Positions 1 through 15,000 of a DNA stretch of 64,000 nucleotides are shown piece by piece. Positions within the stretch are counted from its first letter, which is position 1. The number at the start of each line of letters is the position of its first letter. Below the pieces are notes generated by a model. It did no database searches and was not told where the DNA came from. It worked only from the letters and a program-made list of their open reading frames with translations. This DNA is from Prunella strophiata (taxonomy: Eukaryota; Chordata; Aves; Passeriformes; Prunellidae). The translations under genes were made by a program, and so were the position numbers. The stretch is from NCBI GenBank assembly GCA_036583965.1, contig JAZBQD010000015.1, positions 26,138,310 to 26,202,309 on the forward strand. The letters are read 5' to 3'.

Positions 1-54
1 TATGTGGGTGTTCTGATGGAAATATTGCTTCCATAGAAGAAAAAGAAGATAAAA
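1..54 (+). CDS. CNGB3: CNGB3 N-terminal coding exon, truncated by window edge
   Basis: An open frame from base 3 gives 17 codons ending in the acidic/basic stretch SIEEKEDK, then one leftover base before the donor GTGAGT at 55. That leftover A joins the two leading bases of the next exon to make AAT, so phase fits exactly. The residues are not conserved enough to recognise alone. The assignment rests on the good donor, matching phase and charged composition typical of the CNGB3 N-terminus. The acceptor must lie left of the window unless the short AG-bounded 18-base piece at 37-54 is the true exon. Confidence 0.55.
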
Positions 55-3000
55 GTGAGTCAATGTTTTGTGAATCACCCTATAGAACAATATATTGAGG
101 TTTCAAAATTAAATAAGATTATGTCAGTTGATGATTAAGTTGAACTAAAATGTGCTTTTGAACAGACAAAAGAAGCAGCCTTTGCTTTTTATATGAGTAA
201 CTACTAGCCATGACAAGTTCTACATTTATGTATATCCAGCCAGTAGAGATGGGAGGGGAAGCATAGATGTGATACTGGTCAGACTGCTAGTGCAAGGCAG
301 TGGAGCTGGCTGGGAATTCTAGGAAATAAATTTTTCCCTTCCTGAAGTATAGCAAAGCAAAAGCACTTTTTCTGTTCTGTACTCAGACCTCTACTATCCA
401 GCTGCTGACATTTATTCATATCTTAATATCTGAAAACTTATCTAAGAGAAGTAAACAAATAGGTTTTATAAATTGCATCTTGTTCCTTGCTCCTTAGGGT
501 CCTCAGCAGATCACTGGTATGATGAGGTTTCAGTGGGCTTATAAATTTAATCAGATTTATTTGGAAGGATTCCATTAAGCAGTGTTTTTCCCACAAAATA
601 ATGCTTCCACAATTGTCACTTTCCCCTTCCATCTTAAAACAGAACCAGCAACATTTATCCCAATACAGTTTTAAAATACATTATCCTTACTGGAAGGCCA
701 AATATTTAGAATGTGTAGACACCAGTGGGCTTCATTCCTCAACTCCCACCACTAATGCATTAGGAACTTCATCCATCTATATGCCAGCACAATGGGAATG
801 TAAATAATTCAGAAAAACTCAAACCCATTATTTTGTTGAGTTAGTATGTTTTGAAAATTGCGTTCATTGTTGGTGCTGTTGCGTGATTTTGCCTTTTTCT
901 CATGATTTCACCACCATGACCAAAGTTATGCAAAGCTGTCCTGCAAGCCTGCCACCTGCCTGCTGGATCACTATTTATTCTGGAAACCAACAGGTGTCTA
1001 AATTCTCCTTAAAATGACTAACACACTGTTCTTAAGGGCATTCCTTTGGGCCTGGTTTCAAGAGTTAGAAGACTACGAGCTAGATTCAAGCAGTGAAGAG
1101 CAATGGGTTTATTTTTTTTAATATGTGACTATGCAGACAGCCCTCTCAATTTCACACAGAAAGGATAAAATAAAATTTGACACACAGCTAGTAGTGTTGC
1201 TAGGCCCTGATATTCTAATATTAATGCAAATAAACCCTGCTAGAAATTTATGAATCCTTGTATGTGAAAATTTGGAATATTCATGGGATTGCAAGGTTTT
1301 CATTCAGTCTGAATGCAATCAGAATTTAATGGTCAGTGTGGGTTCAGACATCAGATTGAATACCTTGAGAATATCCATCAAGCTTAGAAGTTATTATCCT
1401 CCGCACAGGAGTTTTTATGTGCAAGCACTATATGGTTTTTACTTTGTGCTTTTTGCTTCTCATACATGTTTTCATTCCAAAGTTGGATTTTCTTATTCAG
1501 TAGCCTGTTACACTAAATAGTGTAACTACACTGCCATTTTGTTTCAATGAGGAATGCCCTTCTAACAAAAACCTCTTGATTGTCCCCTGATTTTCTTTTT
1601 TTTTCCCCCCAAAAAACCCTAAAACCCTTTAGGAATTCATAACTGGATTCCTTTAGAATAAAGCCAAACCAGAAGAATAACTCCATGAGTCAAACTACTT
1701 TACACAAGCTGCTGATTGTCACTAATTCCAGTGGATCACAAGACACCTCATTTGAAGTTTATCTGCCAGATATGCCAGATATTTATGTCTGACAGCTATA
1801 AATTCAATGCCATGCTTTGAGCACCATTCCACTGCTCTAATTGTTCACATCAGACTATATTCTGTGCTAGTATAGATACATCTAGGAGTGACTACTATAA
1901 CAAAGAACATTCCCAAAGTGAGGTGATATCAGAAATGTTGAGATAAGCTTTGCTGTCTCTCTAGATTGAGTACTTGGCTTTTTGGAATGTGGAGTCAAGG
2001 CAGGGAGAACTGGGATACCATAAACCATGAATTCAAAAGGGAGCAGAAGCTGCAACAAGTGCTGGAATTTTTTACTTCTTTTAAAGGAATAACTCTCTAA
2101 ATATGGAGTTTAACTATCAGGAAAGTAACTTTACACTATCCATGTAAAATATTCAAAATTTGATTTTCTTTGAGCTGTTTCAAACCTAAATACAGCACAT
2201 ACAGCAGGCTCCTGATTTATTTGTTGCAATGTGTCAGACTGATGACAGCTATCAAATTATTTTTCAACATGAAAGTTTTAAAAAATATATGGGGTTAATT
2301 TTAAGAAAGCATCACTTTAAGCCACTTAAATGGCAAGAGACCATGTAATTTGCTTCAAACTCTACAGACTTTCTAGTTAGATGGCTTAAAAAAAGTTACT
2401 AGTAACAGAAATTAGGATAGAGATTACACAAAGTACAACATACTCACATTCTTAATGATATATTTCAATCATAATTTACTCATCAATGAACAGTACTGTC
2501 ATGGCAGCTGAAGCAACATCTTTGATGCAGTACAAGCACTGAAGCATGGATAATTTTATTAGCATTTCTCTTTGTAAGAAAATTACCTACTCTTCATTTT
2601 TCTTCATCTATTTCACAATACATTTCTGGACAGACCTATCTGTCCTCTACCTTATTGCATGACTTCTTGTCCTTCATAAATACAGAAGAGCTCTGAATTG
2701 ACCATTGTTGAGCTGGCTACTGAAGAATCTATTTAAAAAACACAGGTAAATTACATATTCTAAAAGGTGTGCTTATCATAAACATGTGTATAGTTGGCAC
2801 TGAAATGGATTCATGCAGGATATTGTTCAGAGGTCAGATCCCAGAAGCTGTGTCTTTTAGTGCTTATCTACTGAAGAAATAATGTCAGACAGACTGTGAT
2901 TCCTTCAAAAGTATTATTATAGTTATTTAAAATTCATTTTCAAAAATCAAAACCTTTTTTCTAGATACAGAATCAGCAAAAACACCTGAGCCTTCAAAAC

Positions 3001-6000
3001 CTGAAAACTCAACTGAACCAGCTAAGACAACTCAACAGGAAGAGCATGAACTGAAAGATGGGAAAGAAGATAAGTGAGTAAATTCAATTTAAAAAATTTA
3101 AGATTTTACCTGGCACCCTGACTTAACATTTCTGTGTGCCATACATCAGTCTTTAAAAATCCTTCCTGTAAGGATCTGAAGTACTTTATTTCAATTTCAA
3201 GGCAGCATATATATGACCCATTCATTTATTATGTGCTTTTGATGGTTTGTTGTGTACATCATCCTAAATGGCAGGAATGAGGAAAAGGATTTGCTCAGCT
3301 ACAGTTATATGCAAATTTTAGCAGTGCTGCTGCTTAATTATTACTATATATTAGCAAAGAAGAAAGTCCCAGAATGCTGCCCTGAATACCTAGAATGTTT
3401 ATCAAATCATTTCAACTTGAAACTTTTTACCCTGCACATTCTTTTCCTGAGCTATAACATTAAAGCAGCATTAGTCTCCACAATCAGAAGATTAGTACTC
3501 TGTTTTTCTGAGAAGAGACAAATAAATGAAACAGTAGTATTCTTTCAGGGGAGAATCTAGGGTCATTCAACCTTTGTAAAATCTGAGGTAACTGTTTTGT
3601 GAAAATATAAATATCTATGAAGTCTAGAAAACAATAAGCTTTGAATAGATTGTAGTCATTTCAGAAGCGGAGATTCACAGATTTATGGAATTATAGAATT
3701 CTTTTAAAGGAATTTTTAAAGGTCATCAAGTCCCACCCCTATGCAATGAGCAGGGACAGCTATAAGTGGATCAGGTTGCTCAAAGCCCCATCCCAGCTGA
3801 CCTTGAATGTTTCCAGGGATGGGGCATCCACCACCTCTCTGCCTAACAGGTGCCAGTGCTCCATCAGTCACACTGTAAAAAATTTCTTCCTTATATCTAA
3901 TCTAAATCTGCCCTCTCTATGTTTAAAAAAAAAAATCTTGTAATGTCACAACACCTCCTAAAATGTTTGCCCACATCTTTCTTAGAGGCCTCCTTCAAAT
4001 ACTGAAAGGCTACCAATAAACTCTCCCTGAAACCTTCTCTTCCCCAGGCTGAAAAACCTCAACTCTCTCAGCCTTTCCTCATAGGAGAACTGCCCCAAAC
4101 TTCTGACCATATATTTGGTTCTCCTTCAGGCCTGTAGATGACACTGCCCAGCTTGGTGTCATCTGCAAACTTGCTGAATGTGCACTTGGTGACACCCTCT
4201 GTGTCACTGTGGAAAATAAAGGTCTTGATAGAACAGCTCAGGTTGGAAGGCTTCTCCAGAAGGAATGAGGTCCAGACTCCTGCTGAAAATATCTAGAGGT
4301 TAGACCAAACTCCCAGGCACCCAAAGATCAAGGCACCCAAAACTTTTTTCAGCATAATTGTGAATCTATATCATCAAGAATGGGATTTCCATAGTTTCTC
4401 TGGGCAATCTCGTCCGCCCTTTGACCACCTCTATTATAAAAACTAAATGGAATTAAATTTTCCTTTGCTTTAACTTGCTTCTTTTGCCTCTCATATTCTT
4501 GCTGTGCACCTCTGGTGCTCTTTTTAAATCAGAATGTGTAGTTAGCCCTCATTTCTTTCTAGAACACAGTGTGGATTCATGTTTAATTTGTTGCCCACCA
4601 GGACCCCCAGATCCTTTTATGTAAAGCTGTTATCTAGTCAGTCAGCTGCAAGCCTTTACTCTCACATGGCCTATTGCTATGCATCATGAGGTTTCTGCCT
4701 TTTGAGATCACTTTGACAGGAGAAAAACTGATACATTCAATACAGAACTGGGTAGAAACTCCTCCTGCTTGTTTTTGCCTTCTATTATTTTGATTGTCTT
4801 AATGACACAAAGAAAAATCTTTCCCTGACATGGAGTTAATTTATAGGGATGATAAATTAACTACATACTTCCTCCCCTTTACTAACACAGACTTTGTGTC
4901 TGGAAATAATCAAGCAAAATGCTACTGCACATGCCTCTATAAAATAATAGATGCAATTAAAAATAACTCTCTGACTAGAAAGAATGGAAAAGTTATAAAT
5001 AACTTAGTCATTTCAATGTGAATCAGTAGGTCAAAAATGAAAACCTAGATAAGAATCTCCTTTTTTTGTCATCATACAATATGTTATTCAATGCTCACAG
5101 TTCCACTGGTAAATCTTGTAACCATGGTTAACATAATTATGGGCTTATGAAACAAAAGGGTATGTTTCTTATTAGCAGAAACAAAATCTGTCCGTTAAAA
5201 GAAAATTAAAAATATTTACATTAAAAATTGCTTTCTCAGAGGTGTTCTGACTCAGTGTTACATGTCTATCCAGATATACCTAGTCAGTCTAATTTGAGCA
5301 ACAGCTTCTAAAAATACAGTAAATATTTGGTAAAGTCTACTGCCAAAACAGTTACTCATTAAATTCTGCAGTAGAGTCTGAAAGTCATGGCACTGGTGTC
5401 ATTGCACTGGCATGAAACTAAACTAACCAGATCTGTTGTATGACTGCCAGAGCTGAAGGGAGAATGATTTTTAAAATGTGCATTTGAAAGAATTTAATTC
5501 ATTGCTTCTTGGGGTTCATGGAAGGCTGTTAAGACACCATTCCTGATAAGGGTTACTGCCTTATTGAGTCTATGTGTTCAAATTTGCTCCCTAGAATATT
5601 TTTAGGGAAATCATCTGCCTTTATCATGTTGAGAAAAGCGGAGAATTTGAGTCAAATAGATACATGTGATCTACAAAAGTAGTAGTAAATTAAACATGTT
5701 CAAACCACTGTCTAGCACTGAGGCCAACTAGAACAATAAACTCCTGAAGAGTTTGGTCATTGCTAATTTCTAGGTATTTCCATACCTGGGAGTTATTTGG
5801 AAAAGTGCTAGTTTCATTAGTCAAAGCCATTTCAAGGACTGTTAGGACAGTCAGGATAGTCAACTAAGAGTCCAATTGTCCAGGAGTTTTCTCTGTTACT
5901 GTTTAATCCATGTTTGGATACTTCTCAATAGGGATTAGTAACGAGTGCTATCCCTTGGGCAACACCAAACTGTGTGGTGCAGCCTACAAAGGGTGGGAAA

Positions 6001-9000
6001 TGGATGTGGAGGGAATGGATGCCATCCAGAGGGACCTTGACAGGCTTGAGAGGTGAGCTCACACAAATCTCATGGAGCTCAGAAAGAACAAGTGCAATGT
6101 TCTGCACATGGGTCACACTAATCACCGCTATCTCTACAGCCTGTATGATGAACAGATTCAGAGCAGACCTGCAGAGGACTTGGAGATATACTGGTGAATG
6201 AAAAAGTAGCTGTGGGATGGCAATGTGTGCTCAGAACTCAGAGAGCCAGCTGTATCCCAGGCTGGATCAAAAAAAGTGTGGCCAGCATGTGAAGGGAGGT
6301 GATTCACCCTTGGCAAATCCAGCCTGCAGTGATTCCACCAGAAGTGCTGCATCCAGCTCTGGAGTCCTCAGTACAGAAAAGACATTGACCTGGTCTAGAG
6401 AGAGCCACAAAATTAATCAGAGAGGTGGAGCACCTCTCCTATGAGGAAAGGCTAAGAGAATTGTGATTGTTCTTGCAATTCCACAGGGGGTAATGATTTT
6501 AAAGAGGGCAGATTTAGACTAGATATGAGGATGAAAATTTTTTGTGATGAGAGTGGTAAGACACTGGTTTGTCAGAGAAGTTGTGGATGTCCCATTGTTG
6601 GAAGTTGTTCAGGGTCAGGTTGGACATGGCTCTGAGCAACTTGATCCAGTGGACAATGTCCCTGTCCAAAGCAGATGGGATGGACTAAATGATCTTTAAA
6701 GGTCTATTGGAGATTAAACAATTCTATGATTCTATGATATTATTATGGAAATCAAGATTGGAAAAATCACTGGTAGAATTTTCTTAACTGGAATTTTAGA
6801 CTTTGCCCAGATGTATTTCAGGTTGCTGCAAGGAGCTTGCTGAGAGGAGATAGGAGCCAAGATAAGCCCAGCACAAACGTGTTCTTACCAACAAGGTTCA
6901 GCCTCACAGGGTCTGAACACAGCAAGCAGAGCAGGATCCTAGCAGCAGGCTCCATCAACAAGACCAAGTGGTGGGCCAGGTTTAGAGTCCATCCTTTTAT
7001 GCTCCATCCAGTTAGGAGCAAAAAAGACGGGGTCAGAAACAGGGCTGGAGACAAGGCTACAAGACAAGTCCAAAGTCTGTCTGGGAGACAGGACCAGGGA
7101 CAGAACTGGATGTAGACACACCTAAACATTGCTCAGGCAGTGACCAAAGCCTCACCTGAAGTGCACAACAAAGATCCATGGGGCAGAGTGTGGGTGGAAA
7201 TCCCGCTGGGAGTCACAGGGCAATTAATTTATGCAGATTATTTTCTTATGCTAATTACCATTCAAAGTCAAATTTTAATCAAAAGTCACCTGATTTGCAA
7301 GAAATCATCAGTATGGCCATATGCCTGAGTAATATAGATAATGAAATAAGGTTCATGGATACATATTTTTTTTCACAAATCATATGCATCCAGAGCTCAT
7401 CAACTTTCATGGAAATGTTAATAGAAAAGTTTTCACCTTATCTGCTCTTACTGTGACATTTAATTTTTTAAAATACATCTGTGCTGGCTCAGATATATAG
7501 AATAAGGAAGAGGGAAGGAAGGCAATTTTACTGTTTGGAACAGCACATTTTTTAATTTCCTCTAAAAGAGCAATTTATTTTTTTTCTTGCTAAGTGGATG
7601 ACAATTTTGACAACTGCATTTGCTCCTAAAAATTCCCATAGAAATTTTTTGTCCATGAAAAAAATTTAAAAAAAGAAAAACAAAAAAACAATCTGTGTTT
7701 CCCTCTCAGCACATCCTCATTTTTTAAAATATGGTGTCTTTATTAATGTCCAATGGTGATGGACATTAATAAAAAGTAGACAGACATAGCACTGGTCTCA
7801 GCCACCTGAGCACTCTGAAAGAAGAAAGCCACAAAAATGGATGATGTACCAAGCACTGAATTAGAGGCTAGTGACTGAAACATTTTATATCTGTTTCCTA
7901 ATGGCTTGGATAGAATTGCACACAAATTGCCTCTGTCTGCCAATATATTTTTTCTCCCCTCTATCTTTATTGATAATGTAACAGAGCAACAGGTAATTTT
8001 CATTAATAGCTATTTGCTGAGCAATAATAACCTCTGGAAGGGTGGGCTAAGATTGCCCTGTCTCTTCACAGCAAGAAATAAGGGAGCAGAAGAACACTCA
8101 GCACCTCATTTGCACTCTAATAGAAGACAGGGGAGTCTTATTAACAGGAAACTAGAATAAAGCTTCAAGGTATGAGACAAAGTTGCATCAAGTCCTGGAA
8201 AAGACAGAATATGGAAGAAGGTAAATAAAGGTAAAATCTGAGAGTAGAGATCAGAGGAAATGGAGGGACACAAAGAGCTTCTGTGACCTCTTCTCTCCTC
8301 TGTGTCTTTTAAAAGCCTTTAAGCCCTGTTGAATTTTTAAGAGTATTTCATCTTCCCAGATTACCAGAGAGATTACAATGTACTATTTATACTAAGGCAG
8401 TACACTGAAACCCCAGTCAAAGATCATGAACCCTCCTGTGTAAAATATTGCATAAAATAATAATCCATATTTGGAGGCTAAATAATCAAGACCACCAAAA
8501 GGAAAAAAATTGCAGTAGGTAACTGGGACTTCCTATGCTTTTAGATTTCATCTCAAAATCTTACACGTTCTCAGTTATGTTTAGAGAGGTACAAAACATT
8601 ATATCTGATATTCCACCTTCAGAATCTAGCTATTACAAACAAAATATATAAAAAATTAAAATGCATTAAATGCATTTTAATAAAATATTAAATTTATTTT
8701 AAAAAATATCATTTCCACACAGAAAACATTAGTCTGTTTTTGCTGTTTCAAATGCAGAAACACAGCTTTCAGTATTTTCAAAAAAAAGGAACTCCAGTAC
8801 TGCAAGCTTCCATATGACCCTGGGTGGTTCAGGCAAACTGAACTTCATGCTTGTGGTTTGCCTTTCTCATAGCCACATCCTATTACTTAATAGACTCTAC
8901 CAGTCCTTCTATAAAGAAGATTTTTTTTCCCTCTTTAATTTGGCTAATAGCAAGAAAAGAAAACAAAACAAAGATTAAGAGGCAATTTGCTACATGGTGC

Positions 9001-12000
9001 ATAGCCAGGTTAATAAAGAGAACTCCTGCTGGTAGCATGTTCTTAGTGAATAATGCACTTCATTTACCTCAACAACCTCGAATAAGAAAATTACTGTGCT
9101 TATTAGTGCTCGCCATCCACTAGTTACAACACATCAATTCACCCAGTAGATGCACCTTAGAGCAACTATGTCCTATCACAAGCACAAAATCTCAGCACAT
9201 TAGTGAAACAGACCCAGTATCAACCCTCTGCAGAGTCTCTAGAAATCCTTGATTACTGTAGGAACACCAGGGAGGTACCAAAATGACACTCATGGCAATA
9301 AACTCCAATCAAATTTAGATGAAGTGAAACAAGGCCAATGCTGGACCTTATGAAAAATCCCAGTTTAAACACAGTTAGAAGTACATTTTATGGAGAAGCT
9401 AATACATTTCCTTGGTTGTTCCTAGCTAATCACTGCAGTACTTGAAATAGTAAACCGATGGAATGCATATAGTATATTTATTAAGCTTGACTGAAAAGAC
9501 ATTAATGTGCTAAAAAATAAAAATAGTTTTCTTAGCACTTATAGTCCCTCTGCTTAGGCCTTTTTATTTCAGAGTCTTCAACTTCTTGGACTTGAGTTTC
9601 TGAAATGACTACATTGAGAACCTGCAAATTAAATAGAAAGGTGATGGTGTGCTGTCTGTACCAAAATGGATTAAACTCGCTGTAATCTTTGCTGAGATGT
9701 ATTTTCCCAGAGCCTTTAAATTCTATCTGATCTGCAGGATGCAGTTACCCTTGCTATTTAATTTCATTCACTCTGCATGGCAATCAAGTAGGTAACCTGA
9801 AATTAAAAAGTAGTGGATTCAGAAGTTCTTCATTGAAGAATAAATGAAGCGAGGAAAGGATAGGAATGTCATTATACAGACTGAAATGCAGGGGTTTTTT
9901 ACATTTGCATTGTTTCAAATCATATAATATTAATACATTTTTTTTGCTAACCGTATCAATCAAAGAAATTGGGTTTTTTGAATATGTAACAAAGTAAGGG
10001 TATAGTTTGTCATAATTTGCTACTGATTGACTTCTTTGTTTAAAGGCAATTTCTGTGCATTTTGTGTAAATCCTCCATTAATTTAATATTCTTTAAAATA
10101 AGAAGAAATTTTTTTTAAGGAAGAAATTATAATTTATTCAAAATATTATTTCTACTATTATATGTTGAGCCATTTTTGGGGAAAAAAAGCAAAGCAATGA
10201 GCATTGTGACATGTACACTACTGTGTGTAATATAAAACATTTATATTTAAATTGCATTTGTAGTTAAAACACATTTGTACCAAAAATTTGCAAATATATC
10301 AAGGCCTTTATTGATAAATCTAGGAGAGGCATATAAATCTGAGACATAATGCTTATCATTTAGTAAAAGAAAACTGATTATTACTTCATGACAAGTGTAA
10401 GTCTTCATGCCTATGTTTAATCTTGTCCAACATATTTTATTAAAACACCCTGTCTCCAGTTATTTACTCTTTTTCCAAATCTTAGAAATTTAGGATGAGA
10501 ACACCCCATGTTGTACAGCCCAAGAGAGGAACAGAGGAAACAGTGACAGGTGGAGATAGGAGGGTCAGATGGGAAGTCAAACACATCTGGCAGCCCAGTT
10601 TTATTCAGCACCCTGGGTAAATAATACCCAAGAGGAGAAGTGTGATGAGCAGGGTCTGCAGGGAACACACCTGCCTTGCTGCTGCATTTAGAAGAGAATG
10701 TTTCAGGGTCTTGCAGAAGGGGAAAGGATGGTCTTAAATAGCAGTAACTGGGAGTCATCTCAGAGGAATAGGTTCTTTCTCTCTGAGTTTCTTTGTGATC
10801 CTGGGAAAGGTACATGTAGTGAGCTCCTGCACAGGTTGCTGTATAACAGTTTGCCCTAATGAAGGTGGATTTGCAACAAGATGGTCACACTAAGGTAATT
10901 TTATATAATTAGCATAGGCAGCAATGGCCCATGCCATGAAGTTTAGGAACACACACTGAATTATAGAATTAACTGACATTCTTAGTCATCATACAATTAT
11001 TATCCTTGTACAAAATCCTTTTGGTTTTGAAAAAAAATGTGCAGATGGACAAAAAGTGAGATAAAAGAGTAGGGACCATAAATTTTACCCCATGTTCAAA
11101 ATGCATAGGACAAATTCTACCAAAAGAGATTAACATTGAGGAAAAAGAAATTATAAAATGAAGCTAGTGAAGCACAGCAATAAATTCCTTAGGAAGATTA
11201 TGGAATAGACATGACTAGACACATTTAAGAAAAGGTTAGATAAGAATCTTTCAGGTGTACCTCTTCCTGCTTTGAGCTGTGAGGACAGGAATATCTCAAA
11301 CTTCTCTACAGCCTTATGGTTGTATGATTATTTTAGGGTCTCTATGAAAACACATGACAAATGAAAGCATGTATTGGAAATTAAGTTTTTCAAATTTGAG
11401 ACTTTTTTCCTACCTTTGAAAACATTCACAATGGGAAATTTTATGGCATTTTTATTTTAGTTTTTAATTCCCTGCATATTAAGAGAAACTGAAAGATAGA
11501 AAATAGGAAGTGTTTGTGTTGTGCTCATGAACTCTGTACAGCACTGTGATTAAATTACTCTGATTAAATTATTTTACATAGCCATAAATTAAAGGCTTAT
11601 GTAAATAAGATATGTGCTTGTATTTAAAGGCTAAAATGTTAAAAATTCCTGATTAGTGGCAGACGCCCCAGACAGATTTAATTACTTACAGATAAGAAAG
11701 CCCCAATGACACAACAGCACCAGATAAGGAAATAAATGAGAATTACTTCCTTACACTATTATACCTTTGTTCTAAAGCAATTAGTATTAGAAATTATTCT
11801 GTCCTTATTTCTCACATCATAGTATATAGTGCAATTAAAAAACTGTATATCAGTTTTTTATACCAGTTACCTTAAAGAAAGGTGATTTTTTTTCATAGCT
11901 AATTGATAATTTAAACATTCCTACAACTTTCTTTCTACTATCTTTATAGTTCCTATTGCAGAATTTTTAATGAAAATAAAATCTTATTCACATTTTAATC

Positions 12001-15000
12001 TGATACCTCAGTGAGAGTTCCATGTGTTCAGCATTGAGACAGACTTCTCCTTAGAGAGTACTGTAAAGAAGATTACAGGATTCACAGATTGTTGTGACTG
12101 AATAACTAGGAGGACTGTCAAAGAAGCTGCTGTGAAAAAAAAAATTGAGCAAAAAAGCAGGAATCTCTGAAGCCTAGATTATGAGATTTCAGTCTGCATT
12201 GCATCAAAAAGTTTATTCTGAGTTCAATACTAGTGGAGAAGTCTAAAAGATAGTGCCTTCCTTGAACACTGTTGTTTCCATATCTGTTTTGCTTTATGAA
12301 CACAACATGAGGTCTGGTAAATGGATGATCTATGCACTTTTTTTTCAAGAACATTTGCTTAGGGTTCAAACAAGCATGATCTCTGTACAAAGATTCTGAA
12401 CTAAGGGAAATTCATGAATTCCAATGGAAAGATTTTCTAATATGTTGTCTGAATGAAGCTCATAAATGCCTGTGGCCCATTATTGCTTATACATACATAA
12501 AACTAAAACCAAAACCAACCAAAATATTATGGTATCACTGCATTTAAATTAATGAAACAGGTAATAAAATATATAAAAGACAAAGAAACATCCATTTAAA
12601 ATAAAATTGTGTTGTGAAGAGCAACTCAATCTTAAAATGAAATTAAATAAAAATTTGATTTATTCTGTTTTATTGCAAAGAAAATTCAACATAATGCCAG
12701 TATTTCAAAAGTGTAGCAAATAGAAAAGGACATCATCTTCTGTATCAGTAAAGATGGGTCTTTATCAGACACTTTGCCTTGCTAGGAGTTGTTCAGATTA
12801 GATTAGGAAAAAAAAGTCATCAGTGAAAGAGTGGAAAGGCATTGGAATAAACTGCCCAGGCAAGCATCTGGATGTAGCACTTGGTTTAGGGATAATTATA
12901 ATGGTGCTGGGTTGACTGTTGGACTAGATGATCTTGAAGTTCTCTTCCAACTTTGATGATTCTGATTAAAGGAAAAGATGATGGGTCAGAGAAAGACACT
13001 TGTTTCAAGATGGTTAAGGAAAATTGAAATTTAATTAAGAGCTTTTTGAAAGTCCATGGAATCTAATGTGTGAACAGCTTGTCCAAGACTTTAAGAAAAT
13101 CTATTTATCTTAGAAACTTACTTTATTAGCACTTGAGCTGTTAAGATTTTTGGAAGTAGGTGGTAAATATACAGGTAAAGTCACTTATCCACTTCCCAAA
13201 CCTTTATATATTTCAAGTTTGTTTGATGAAAAGGATTTCATGTCATGCTGCATACATTCTCTTGCTTTCTTGGGAATGACAGCCTACAACAATCTTCATG
13301 ATCTTAGCTAATATATCTTGAAGTCTGTCACACTTGTTTCAACTGCTCCTCACTCATAATGAAAGCTGCCTAAAATTTTGGTCATTAAAGGCTTGGAAAC
13401 TTTCTTTGGACTTTTAACTCAAGATAATTCTCTGTTCCTCTATTCACATTTCTTCTTCTCACAATACTTTTTCTCAGCTCAAATACCTTCAGCACCAAAA
13501 TTTGATCTCATAGACAGTGATCTTATTATGTCTCAATCTGGTTTTTTGTCCTTTTCAAAGGCATGTTCCCAGTAACCTTGGCCATTCTAAGAGACTTTCT
13601 GCTGTCTTAGACTATGGGAATGCACCTTTTGAGTATAGCTGGTCAGAATAATTCTCACATTGATCTATATCCCAATATCAATATTTACTTCCTTGGCAGT
13701 ATGTAATATGCATTCTACAGTTATATTTGCACCAGTGTTTTTCATAGCCAGATTATGTATGGCTCGTAGGCAACTTCCCTTTGACTAAACACTTGGACTT
13801 TTATCTTTTTGTCACCTGCAACTGATGATCTCAGCATTTACAAATGAAATTCTTACAATTTGATTCTAAGTACTTGTCTGTAGTATAGGGCATTAGATTT
13901 GTCCTCATTTCTATTACTTGGAGTAACTGACTCAATTTTTCCTGCATAGGAATCATTCCTACTTTTTAATCTTCCAAATCCAATGTCCTATTAAAAATTA
14001 ATAGTACACTACTACATTCTGTACCAAAATCATGAAGGAGACTATTAGAGCTCACTCCTAAAACCCCGTCAGCACCCTGTGCAGATAAAGGAGAAAAATA
14101 GTCTCTCTTCACAGGCCATTCAGAGTAGAAACCTATCTCAGTCATTCTGAACCTCTCCTCAGGGAAGCCTTCTTTGGACTATAAAGGTAGTATAATAAAA
14201 ATAGGGGAATTTAGCTTTTTGGAATACCTCTCTTGCTGCACCAAGCAAGTGACTAATATTTTGGATTTTTTCTATTACTAGTTTTCCTAGTAATTGAGGA
14301 TGACTGATCTTAGGCTTGAACTCAGGGCTTCTGTGGCATTACTCACCCTGGGATTGTCAGCAGAAATTGAGGATATGTTTTTGAAGAAATACATTTCATG
14401 ATATCTGGAATTACATTTTTCTGTCTCTCCAAAATCTTTCTCTTCTGTGCCATCATGTTTTGTTTATTATCATATCCTTCTGAAAACTGATTATCAGAAT
14501 CTGATATTCTCCCTAATTTATTCAGAAAAGGTAATTTTTTTTCAAGACACAGATTGTAAATGCAATCATAAATCACAACATCAGAGCTCAATAAAAGCAT
14601 TGAAAGCTCTATTGCAGGACCAAGAACTTTATTTCCATGTAATTAGCAGAAAGTTTCTTAGGTGCTGCAAAAAAAAAAAAAAAAAATAGGGTTATAACTG
14701 AAATCAGCAAAAATTACTATGGATATTTTCCAGGCAGCATACATTTATGAAATACATTTTCTCAGGGGTCACCTGGTAGATTAAACATGAAATTGAACTC
14801 AGGTATTTGGTGTTCATGGCCAAATGAACAGGGAGGAATTAAAACCCTAGATTGCAACTTAGAAAAGGTCAAACCTTCTGAACTATTGCGTTTCTTAAGT
14901 TTGAACACTTAACAAAGAAAACTTTCAAGCCACAGTACTTAACAGCTGTTGCATACATTAGTATACTCAATACAGTATTTCCATACTTATTTCAAGGTGA

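Noticed and set aside
10417..10815. 132-codon reverse-strand open frame
   Set aside because: No domain, no splice or family match, and biased composition of a repeat-like block.
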